64,000 nt of DNA. Source: Agarophyton chilense (Eukaryota; Rhodophyta; Florideophyceae; Gracilariales; Gracilariaceae). This document shows positions 55,060 through 64,000 of this stretch, one piece after another (positions within the stretch are counted from its first letter, which is position 1; each line of letters starts with the position of its first letter). The DNA lies in assembly GCA_030374765.1 (NCBI GenBank), contig JARGXX010000001.1:1054001-1118000 (forward strand). Direction: 5' to 3'. The notes beneath the pieces were generated by a model. It was not told the DNA's origin. It did no database searches and saw nothing but the letters and a program-made list of their open reading frames with translations. Both the position numbers and the translations under genes were made by a program.

Positions 55060-56127
55060 ATGTCTTCGTGGAAACGATATTCGCCGGTGTTCATTCTCGC
55101 CGTTAGCATTGCATTCCTCGGAAGTTTCGATGAAGCTGAGTCAGCGTGCTCGAAGTATATTCCCATTCATCAGATCTTGGGAGCCCCGAACAAAGTACAG
55201 ACGTTTGATGATATCGATGGCTTTCGAGAGATCAAAGCTGCCCGAATTGATGTCAACAACTGCATGGAAAACTCACAGAACCCCACTGGTCATCAGTTTG
55301 CTGGGAATTACACACTTATAGGTCACGAAGCATTGCTTTCTGACAACGAATGTCTGGTCAAACAGGAAGGCGATGATATGGTGTTTGAATCAATGCAAGC
55401 CATCGTAATTACAGCAAATGGGTGGACCTTCCAACCTACTACCATTGATTTGGATGATATTGATGCCGAACCGGGGGTTGAATCTAGTGACGGATGGAAG
55501 GAAAGCATGGCAATTTTCGGTTTGCGGGGAGCTGAGATTATAAGACCGAATCTTAAATTCTACGACAATACCTTACTTGTACCCCAAAACTACACAGTAG
55601 TTGACGCAGCCATGATTCAAATGGGTCTTCGAGCAAACGGTTCTCAAAATGTACCTGGTGGTCAATACGGGTCAAACGAAATGGTGAACTGCCCTTTCGG
55701 TCGGGACAACTTGGAGTCGGAACGCTGCCGCATTACTGCGTCTTTCGCAGAATCGGTTGACACTCTAGTCATCATGTACGCGGTTTTCCAGAAGAGCAAG
55801 GCAGAAACTCGGGCTGCTGCGTTCATCTCTGAGATCATCATGAAATGTGGGTGCCGTTGTTCTCAACGAGATATTGGAACCAGAAAACTATATGCACCCG
55901 TTCCGGGCGTTACAGGCGAGTGCGTGGAAAGAGAAAGTACTTCTCCTCGCACTATGTGTGATGTGCTTGGTTCTACGTGGTGTAAGAAGGATGATGTTGT
56001 AGGCTATAGACCAATTGGGGACGCTTTGCCGAACGGAAATTGCCCTTGTGTGGAAAACAGAGGCTATCGAGTTACGGTCGATTCGCCCTTTACGCCGAGA
56101 AACGATTTCATTCTTAATACTGTATAG
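55060..56127 (+). CDS. Secreted cysteine-rich protein, unknown family
   Basis: 355 residues, one exon. Residues 1-29 form a signal peptide (SPVFILAVSIAFLGS, then cleavage near AESA). The mature protein has about 17 Cys, many in the last 100 residues (CGCRCSQRD, MCDVLGSTWC, CPCVENRG), and several N-glycosylation sequons (NYT, NGS). No enzyme motif. The layout suggests an extracellular, disulphide-bonded cell-wall or surface protein. Start chosen because the signal peptide begins right after ATG 55060 and a TATA box precedes it. Confidence 0.8.
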   Translation: MSSWKRYSPVFILAVSIAFLGSFDEAESACSKYIPIHQILGAPNKVQTFDDIDGFREIKAARIDVNNCMENSQNPTGHQFAGNYTLIGHEALLSDNECLVKQEGDDMVFESMQAIVITANGWTFQPTTIDLDDIDAEPGVESSDGWKESMAIFGLRGAEIIRPNLKFYDNTLLVPQNYTVVDAAMIQMGLRANGSQNVPGGQYGSNEMVNCPFGRDNLESERCRITASFAESVDTLVIMYAVFQKSKAETRAAAFISEIIMKCGCRCSQRDIGTRKLYAPVPGVTGECVERESTSPRTMCDVLGSTWCKKDDVVGYRPIGDALPNGNCPCVENRGYRVTVDSPFTPRNDFILNTV

Positions 56128-57644
56128 AAATAGCGTTTGATCTGGTAATGGCCAATTTTCAATCTAATGCACAATGCACACGTCTGTCGAGAAAATCCGT
56201 AGACAGTAAAAATCTTTTCTAACTGTTGTGAGTGCCGTTTCAAACCTAAATTCCTCTTCAAACTGTCGACTGAACGCTGTTCTTTCGCCTAAGCACTTCA
56301 AAAGTTCCTCTGTCCTCACGACAGAACAGTGAACGTCTCTCGACAAGATCCAGGAGAAAGTTCGTTTTTTGTTGACTGAAAACGGTGCCGCAAGTTTGGT
56401 GGAAGATTCTTGTTTTCACTGCGGCACTGTTTTTGTTCTGAAGTTTCTTCTGTGGCGTTTTGTCTGGAGAACTCTTCTTGATAGGGGGAGAGAGCGAAAA
56501 GAAATTTTGCAAAGCGTAGGGCTTTTTGTTCACGGATATAGCGATACAAAGTCCTTTGAAGAACGCTGCTCTGGGAAGCCAAGCAATTTTTGTTGTGAGA
56601 GAAGACGTTCTGATCGCTCAGATAGCCTGTTTGCCGTTTATGGCGCTACATGGCGGGAGTTTCTTTTTCTGGGTGGTATGAGGTTTCTGTGGCTTCGTTG
56701 GCGCCATACTTAATGTTTGCGTCCTTGATCAAATGCTCTGACGCGGCCGAGCCACAACCACTCTGCGCCAATTGAGCACACTCAAATGGTCTGAATCGCT
56801 GAATTTGAGTTTACTCAAATGGCGATTTGGAATTTCAGGAGCGACCCAATGTTTTCTTGTGCTTTCGTTGAAAACGAAAACGAGATAACGGGTCATGAAG
56901 ACAATGATCTTTTTGCGGATTCGCAAATGCTATCCGCACGTGGTATGTTTGATTTCCCTTCTTCTCGGAGACGAAACAGAGCGTGGTCGAGTCCCAATTG
57001 AGACCAGCAGCTCTCGCGATCAAGAAAAATAAATTAAACAGGTTCGAAACCTAGCGTGGGAGAAATCCATTTGTCGTACTTCCTCGGAGGTTAACCTAAG
57101 GTAGGTTAGAGTAACTGTCTGAGTGGGGATTTGGGCCGGGCATATGGTTTGATCGCTTTTGTGCTGCGAAGGGCGAGGTGGTATCGTTACACGGTGTCCT
57201 TAGGGTCCTGGCGAAACAACGAAAAGCTTGTCGCGGCGCATGGCTCTTCCGCAGGTTTTTTAAAGATAGAACTGAGTGCAGACATGTATCAGAGCACGGG
57301 TCACTACTCCACGCAGTAACATGAGTTTTCAGTCATCTCAGGAAGACGCTTTACCATGTAGTGATTGGGTACCGTTCGCCGACTTGTCTTTCTGTTCTGT
57401 GAGGAATGGACATTTGCACAGTCTATCTCTGATCGAACGCTGCAGCAGGTATCAGCATTGTGAGGAATGCCCTCTCGCATTGATTGCATGGTCGGCTAAA
57501 CGATTGAGTGTGAGCATTGTGCCATTTTGCGACTGCTTGCATCCGTTCTTAGCCGCTGGTTTGAGACATGGTGGCCTTGAAAGCCAGGACATGGTGACTA
57601 TGACATCGCCACCAATAGAATGGTCGTTCTGAAGAAAAAACGCT
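56128..57644. other. Intergenic, no gene recognised
   Basis: ORFs such as 56369-56713 (plus) lack motifs. The region has scattered CTCAAATGG motifs near 56780-56820. Confidence 0.4.
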
Positions 57645-57959
57645 TCAAGCACGTCTTCTGTCCACGAAAGCGAAGCGTTGAGGTCGATTCAACTTCCATG
57701 TTAAATTGCCAGATTTTCGAATCGGTTTATCTGATGGTTCAACGGGAATGAGACTGTCCACAATTTCTTTTGAGTTCATGTTGTGAGGATATTCCAGAAG
57801 CGACCTCCGTGGGTGATTTACAAAGCATAATTTGCTGCATTTTTCTTGGCCGCGTATTCTGACCACATATTCTCCTGTTCCGCCTTGAGAGGCGTAGCTC
57901 GATACGCTGCTCACCAACAGACGGCGAGTTAGAGATACTCGTTTTGCATTCGTCGCCAT
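57645..57959 (-). CDS. Small basic protein, possible mitochondrial protein
   Basis: 104 residues from ATG at 57959. The N-terminus MATNAKRVSLTRRLLVSSV is basic and serine-rich without acids, like a mitochondrial presequence; the rest ends NRPQRFAFVDRRRA. It is divergent to PGR5 with 217 bases between the start codons. The frame stays open upstream to 58382, antisense to PGR5, which weakens the call. Family not recognised. Confidence 0.4.
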   Translation of the reverse strand: MATNAKRVSLTRRLLVSSVSSYASQGGTGEYVVRIRGQEKCSKLCFVNHPRRSLLEYPHNMNSKEIVDSLIPVEPSDKPIRKSGNLTWKLNRPQRFAFVDRRRA

Positions 57960-58176
57960 GGATTGAACATGCCGCTGGTGGAGGACGGCTCCATCAGCAA
58001 GTCCGAAACCCCTGATGCGCGGTCTATAAGTTGAGCCGTCGCAACCGAGCACCGTGCCCTTTGTCCCGCCACAAACAAACGCAACTATCACCCAGTGTCT
58101 AAACTTCCACCCGTTTTCGAACGCAACATCCGAACATCTCTCCACGAGCGTCTTCTTATCACCAACCCTATTGAAA

Positions 58177-58521
58177 ATGAACTCCGCCTTCATCGCCGCC
58201 ACCCCTGTCTCTGCTGGACGAACCACGTTTTCCGGCGAATCCATTTGTGCACGCAGACCGATTGGCACGAGGCCATCCCCAGAGGCAGCGAAATGGACCA
58301 TGGCCCGCGTGTCGAAATTCGGCCCCTTCACACCTGCGGTGATAGCAACCCGTCTTGTGATCGGAGAGAAAAGCCTCAACAAGCTCAGAGGAAAGGGAAT
58401 TGCTCTTCACTCCCAAGCGATTACCGCGTTCTGTGAATTCACAGGAGCTGGGCCGAAGATGCGACAGAGCCTCATTCGTCTCGCGAAGCAAAACGGAAAT
58501 ACCCTCGGATTCCTGTCGTAA
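58177..58521 (+). CDS. PGR5: PGR5, proton gradient regulation 5 (chloroplast)
   Basis: 114 residues. The C-terminal 70 match the PGR5 family: GPFTPAVIATRLVIGEKSLN, LRGKGIALHSQAITAFC and RQSLIRLAKQNGNTLGFLS at the end. PGR5 acts at the thylakoid in antimycin-sensitive cyclic electron flow around photosystem I, with PGRL1 in plants. The first 45 residues (MNSAFIAATPVSAGR, rich in Ser, Ala, Arg, few acids) form a chloroplast transit peptide. ATG at 58177 places that peptide at the start; upstream codons in the frame lack an ATG. Single exon. The best marker in the window for a photosynthetic host. Confidence 0.95.
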   Translation: MNSAFIAATPVSAGRTTFSGESICARRPIGTRPSPEAAKWTMARVSKFGPFTPAVIATRLVIGEKSLNKLRGKGIALHSQAITAFCEFTGAGPKMRQSLIRLAKQNGNTLGFLS

Positions 58522-59233
58522 CTGCTCAACCGCGATGGTTACCGTACTGGAGCAGACTAATGCTTCCAAAAGTGTACATGGCTCAGTACTCTTAAATGAT
58601 ATTAGTATTTCCCTTGGTAATCATTAAGAGCACCATCACTATTGAGCAAACTCCCCCAACTGACTAATTCGTAAAAGTTTCCATTGATATACATTTTTCT
58701 TAACTCTTTCTGATGTTAGGCAACTACTTGTTACGCGCGCGGCCAATTCAACGTAAATCGCGTAGAAGGATAAAATTTCATCACAGCCTCCATCAATGTA
58801 CTTTCAATGGCAAAAATGTTCTACACAAGCAAATGTAAGTAATCTTGCTAGTAACGCAATCGCGCGATGGAAAGCATGCGATTCGTGAAGAAATGACCGA
58901 TTCAGAGGAAACAGCGATGCACTCCTGCGGTACCCGTCCGCTAACATCCATGCGCTGAGCTCTGGTGTTTTTCTTTACCGTAAGCACAGGCACACCATAA
59001 AACGAGAGTTGACACCTCTAGGAAGTCATAAAACACAAAGGAAAATACAGTTGGGAAATGACGGATAGCTAGACCCTACGACTCAGTTAGCAAATCGGAA
59101 GGATGTACAAGAAACAACCTTTCAGGAAAATTGGCTTTCTGACACCGATTACGCTTCTTTCATGAGGTAGAAACGGATAAGGCAGAGTATCCCCGTCTCT
59201 GTCGACAAGAACCATTCTCAGATTTACAAGACG
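58522..59233. other. Intergenic between PGR5 and ARF (tail to tail)
   Basis: Holds both 3' ends; no gene recognised. Confidence 0.4.
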
Positions 59234-60357
<1,124 letters not shown>

Positions 60358-60664
60358 TCAGTCAAGTTTGATTCGTGACCGTGCACGTATTCAATTTCCG
60401 ACAATTCGTGTCGCTCGCCGTTAATTGCATACAAGTAAGTAGTGTCCATGGATTTCAGCTTTTGGTCACAGCCAATCACAGCTCACGTCCTTTCGCAACG
60501 CTTTTGCAATCTGGCGGCTCTAACCTACTGTGTGGTCTGGTGTGTGTCAAATCACTGCTGCGCCTTCCTTTTGCGGAGATTCCTGTCCCCCGCAATCACT
60601 CTTCGCCGCGTACGGCACCCCTCATCCTCCGCAAGCCGATCCAATTGTTTCTGAGGAATCCGTG

Positions 60665-61861
60665 ATGTGTTCGAGTTTCAGCGCAAGTCTGAATTCCAAA
60701 TTCTATCATCGCAACATGCGGGTGTCCAGTGCGTTCGCATCCCCGGTCCCTTCCTCCAAGCTCCTTGTAACCTCGGTCTATGCTGCATCTTCTTGTCCAT
60801 GGGTAGCAGCGCTCTCGCAACGCTCAGTACGCCCATTTCCGCGTCGAAGGCGCGTGACATACTTTGAACTCAATGCAGCGGACGAATTGCCATCGGACGA
60901 ATCAGCGATAGAAGAGCAGACGGACCATCAGGAACTTGCTAGGAAGCTCAATCCAAAAGAACTTAAATGGTCAGAAATACCATTTGAAAGCGTTCAAGAA
61001 GAGCTTGACGCAATTGATGAATATGAACGAGAAGAGGGTCTTGAAGAGAACGCGGTATGGCCCAAATTTCTTAGAGGAGCAGCATATGAACACTGGGGGC
61101 TACCTCAGCTAGCGCTTGCCCAATACGCCAAGGTACCACAAGGTACAGAACTGTCCAAAGTTCCACAGCTATGGGAGAGAAAAGCCTACAACTCCTTCAA
61201 GATAGGCAAAGTCAATGAAGCAAATGCATATTGCGATATCGCGCTCACCATCTATGGTCAAAGTGTTGGAAATGAGCTGCACTTTGCTCATTGGTTCCAT
61301 GCGAAATTCCAAGACTTTCTACCGAAATGGAATGGGCCGCATGCGACAGTTCAGCGAGGTATTTGCAAGTACTGCGCCGGAATGGATAAAGGTGCTCGCG
61401 AGAGTCTTGTAACCCAAATTGCTCTGGAAGGGAGCGATCTAGAGCATGCGATACTATGGTTTTTGGCTGCTTCTGTAAGGATGTCTTCGGATGGTGTTGC
61501 GCCAGAGTGGGATCTAAGAATGGTGCGAAAGGCGCTTCAAGCAGACTATGAGTGGGATCCTCGACTGCGCATCCTTATAGACCTTTATATGGCCCATGCC
61601 ACTGGCATGTTTGGCGATGTGGCAGAGGTGGAGCAAAAATTGTCTGAGGAAATCAAGATGGATGAGTGTGATGATATAGTGTCTAAAGTGTACGTCGCCT
61701 TGTATCATGATGCGTTTACAAAAGATTATGCTGAGCGTGATCGTGTACTAGAAGAAGTTCTGGCTCTTGGGTGCTCAAAAAACCAGCACGATACGGAGAA
61801 TTTCTTGTTCTTCGCGGTTAAGAATCGATTTTCTCTCATAGTGTCAAATGGATCCAAGTGA
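60665..61861 (+). CDS. TPR-like protein, probably plastid-targeted
   Basis: 398 residues from ATG 60665, the first in its frame. The first 75 residues are rich in Ser, Ala, Pro and Arg with almost no acids (MCSSFSASLNSKFYHRN through RRRRVTYFE), like a plastid transit peptide. After an acidic stretch the rest is helical with tetratricopeptide-like repeats: FLRGAAYEHWGLPQLALAQY, AYNSFKIGKVNEANAYCDIA and later LYMAHATGMFGDVAEVEQKL. TPR proteins act as assembly scaffolds; the partner is unknown. Divergent to ARF with about 590 bases between the starts. Single exon. Confidence 0.75.
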   Translation: MCSSFSASLNSKFYHRNMRVSSAFASPVPSSKLLVTSVYAASSCPWVAALSQRSVRPFPRRRRVTYFELNAADELPSDESAIEEQTDHQELARKLNPKELKWSEIPFESVQEELDAIDEYEREEGLEENAVWPKFLRGAAYEHWGLPQLALAQYAKVPQGTELSKVPQLWERKAYNSFKIGKVNEANAYCDIALTIYGQSVGNELHFAHWFHAKFQDFLPKWNGPHATVQRGICKYCAGMDKGARESLVTQIALEGSDLEHAILWFLAASVRMSSDGVAPEWDLRMVRKALQADYEWDPRLRILIDLYMAHATGMFGDVAEVEQKLSEEIKMDECDDIVSKVYVALYHDAFTKDYAERDRVLEEVLALGCSKNQHDTENFLFFAVKNRFSLIVSNGSK

Positions 61862-62121
61862 ATAGATTAGGATGACAACTTTAATAGATTATGTTCTGGA
61901 TTTCCTCGATCGAATTCAGATTGACAGGCACATTCCCGCGATGATCCATGGCAACGAATGTTGCGTTCATCAAATGTCCATGAGGCACATATTTACGAGC
62001 TTAAGCTCAACAATCTCTTTTCCTATTCGCAGGAAGGCACGAGAGCAGTACTGTACCTGAACTCAATTCCAACTTTCAAAGTTGTGGAAAACAAAAAGGC
62101 GGTAGCAACTACATTGAAAGT

Positions 62122-63428
62122 TTACTTGCTGCTGAAGTTCTTCGAGTATTCCAGTGTTCCTTCCAGCCGTTTCTTGTCTGCAATCTTACGAACCCCCTTC
62201 ATGAAGTCTTCATGGATGACGTAATCTCTTTCTTCTCGAATGGCATACAACCCGGCCTCCGTACACACATTTCTTAAATCTGCGCCATTGAATCCATCTG
62301 ACAGCTTCACAACTGCTTCATAATCAATGTCTCCATGCTTGGACAATCTTCTAGCGTGTATCTTCAAAATGTCAAGACGCCCTTGCTCGTTCGGTAGCGA
62401 GATCTCCATCTTTCGATCCAATCGCCCGGGTCGCAACAGAGCCGGGTCAAGCACGTCTGGACGATTTGTAGCCATTATGAGCTTAACTTTTCCGAGCTCG
62501 TCGAATCCATCGAGTTGATTGAGGAGCTCCATCAGAGTTCTTTGAATTTCTCGATCGGCAGAAGTACCCTCCGAGAATCGTCTTCCTCCGATCGCATCAA
62601 TCTCATCCATGAATATGACACATGGCTGATGATCGCGGGCATAATTAAACATCTCTCGAATTACGCGCGCACTTTCGCCGATGTATTTATCCACAATCGC
62701 TGATGCAACAACCTTCAGGAACGATGCATCCAGATTTGATGAAATAGCTCTTGCTAGAAGCGTCTTTCCTGTTCCAGGAGGACCGTAAAGCAAGACACCT
62801 TTCGGAGCCTGTATACCAACTCTCTGGAACAGTTCCGGATTGGTGAGGGGCAATTCTACAACCTCTCTTAGTTGTCTGATCTGTTCGCCAAGTCCACCAA
62901 TCTCAGCATAATTTACGCTGCCGGGTTCTTCTGCGAGCATATTGTGAACCAAGGGGTCGACTTCCCTCGGCAGTTGACGCATAATTGTAAGGGTTGTCAT
63001 ATCAAGTGAAACACGAGTTCCCTGAACTAACTTCGTCTTTTCGATTTTGTTCCTGCACCCCACCACGTACCGAGGCCCTGATGATGCCTTGACGATAAAC
63101 CGTTCAGCATCGAGTTGGCGCAATACTTCGCCAATTATTTGTCCAACGCTTTGCAAGGCCTTAAGATCATCCTCAGTTTTGTCGTAATCCTTTTTCAAGT
63201 CCTTTAAATCTTGTCGTAAAGTTCGTACCTATTAGTTGACGAAGAGATGTCAAGGAAGAATGTTTCTAAGCTGGTGAGAAAACGATTCCAAAATTTACGT
63301 CGAAATGTTTGACGTACCTGTGCATCTGCTTCTTTGTGTTCAAGCATCACCCGTCGGTATTCGCGCAGAGCATCTTGTCTAGCCTGATCCGCAGAGCCTG
63401 ATTGAGCAGCAGGCGTTTCGGTCTCCAT
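62122..63428 (-). CDS. RPT4: 26S proteasome regulatory ATPase RPT4, two exons
   Basis: 405 residues: exon 1 (63428-63318, 37 codons, [11 protein letters not shown] through KEADAQ) and exon 2 (63228-62122). RPT4 is one of six AAA ATPases in the base of the 19S particle that unfold substrates. Order: N-terminal coiled coil, OB fold ([13 protein letters not shown]), AAA module with Walker A GPPGTGKT, Walker [15 protein letters not shown], and arginine-finger region [12 protein letters not shown]4 rather than another RPT is indicated by [20 protein letters not shown] and [15 protein letters not shown]. Joining at ADAQ|VRTLRQ restores the family sequence. Convergent with the TPR gene. Confidence 0.96.
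63229..63317 (-). other. Intron of RPT4
   Basis: 89 bases on the minus strand, CAG|GTACGT to TAATAG, phase 0. Removing it joins the coiled-coil region. Confidence 0.92.
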
Positions 63429-63452
63429 TTGATATATGGGAGGACCTTTGGC

Positions 63453-63553
63453 GTTGCACTTGACGGAGAAGAAGTAGTGTGCAACGACCGCGGGACCTTA
63501 AGTGTTGCACTCGACGGAGAAAAAGCAGCGCGATGACTGTGGGCCTCCGTCTT
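63453..63553. repeat. Two-copy 51-bp direct repeat in the RPT4 upstream region
   Basis: GTTGCACTTGACGGAGAAGA at 63453 recurs with few changes at 63504. It lies 25-125 bases upstream of the RPT4 start, in its leader or promoter. Confidence 0.7.
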
Positions 63554-63803
63554 CCATCATGCTTAGCCGGCACCTTTGGATTGTTGACAGAAAGAAATGA
63601 GCCCCAAATATGAATTTGTTATTTGGAAAATAATTCCTCCAAAAGCACGCATGATGGATATACTTACATTTTTCCTTCCGGTAGTTCCATGCGACCTCTA
63701 CAACCTTTCGGAATATGCACTCACACAGAAATGATCCAGGTATTCGGATTCTTTTACACCGCCATCCGCAGCAGACTAATAACGGCACAAAGAACTTTAA
63801 AAC

Positions 63804-64000
63804 ATGTCCTCCGCTAATGAAGATAATAACACTGTTAGGATTCCTCTCACATCTGCAGAACATGAGAATGAAGATGACGACGATGACCTTGATGCCAACG
63901 GCATAATACAAAACGAAGATCCGCATCGTGCTCTATCACAAACCACACACAATGATATACAGTCGTGGGAAGCCTTCTCAAATCAATTCTCTCGTTTGTG
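63804..64000 (+). CDS. Start of an acidic protein, cut by the window edge
   Basis: ATG at 63804 opens 65 codons to the end of the window without a stop: MSSANEDNNTVRIPL, an acidic run NEDDDDDLDANG, then DIQSWEAFSNQFSRL. Divergent to RPT4 (375 bases between starts). Family not recognised from the fragment. Confidence 0.55.
   Translation, partial: MSSANEDNNTVRIPLTSAEHENEDDDDDLDANGIIQNEDPHRALSQTTHNDIQSWEAFSNQFSRL

Noticed and set aside
62327-62703. Plus-strand ORFs opposite RPT4
   Set aside because: Shadows of a highly conserved coding sequence.

Overview
The window is nuclear DNA of a photosynthetic eukaryote, most likely a red alga. The strongest pointer is a PGR5 gene (58177-58521), a nuclear-encoded chloroplast protein of cyclic electron flow. 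It sits in a gene cluster with an ADP-ribosylation factor, a TPR protein with a transit-peptide-like N-terminus and the 26S proteasome ATPase RPT4. Host genes are compact and have no intron or one short GT-AG intron. The red-alga assignment is an inference from this style and content; no marker gene such as rRNA is present.

Host gene islands. 15.5-19.8 kb carries a RING-H2 protein (+), a Siw14/PFA-DSP type phosphatase with one intron (+) and, convergent to it, a CinA-like/nucleotidylyltransferase fusion (-). 52.5-56.1 kb carries an unrecognised enzyme-like protein and a secreted cysteine-rich protein with a TATA box. 57.6-64 kb is gene dense: a small possible mitochondrial protein (-), PGR5 (+), ARF (-, one intron), a TPR protein (+), RPT4 (-, one intron), and the start of an acidic protein (+) that runs off the edge.

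Mobile DNA fills most of the rest. Element 1 (2216-13612) is an 11.4 kb Ty3/gypsy chromovirus read on the minus strand: gag with a zinc knuckle, a candidate -1 frameshift site, protease, RT/RNase H, integrase, GPY/F region, long linker and chromodomain. It lies between two Tc1-like elements. Element 2 (36642-45819) is a 9.2 kb relative with nearly identical LTRs and a perfect CAAAA target duplication, but its integrase is deleted. It is nested in an older Ty1/copia relic (about 34980-47750). A hAT element with perfect 20-bp inverted repeats and 8-bp target duplications occupies 30609-33939. A two-gene PIF/Harbinger relic lies at 48.5-50.5 kb. Between 22.7 and 30.1 kb is a graveyard of broken ORFs that includes a permuted (beta-class order) DNA methyltransferase followed by a SET domain.

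Most notable: both gypsy elements carry, between the chromodomain and the 3' LTR, an extra ORF on the opposite strand from gag-pol that starts just inside the LTR and meets the chromodomain ORF tail to tail. The two proteins are recognisably homologous although the elements have diverged, so this antisense gene looks like a conserved accessory gene. The broken DNA methyltransferase plus SET domain locus is the second point worth following.
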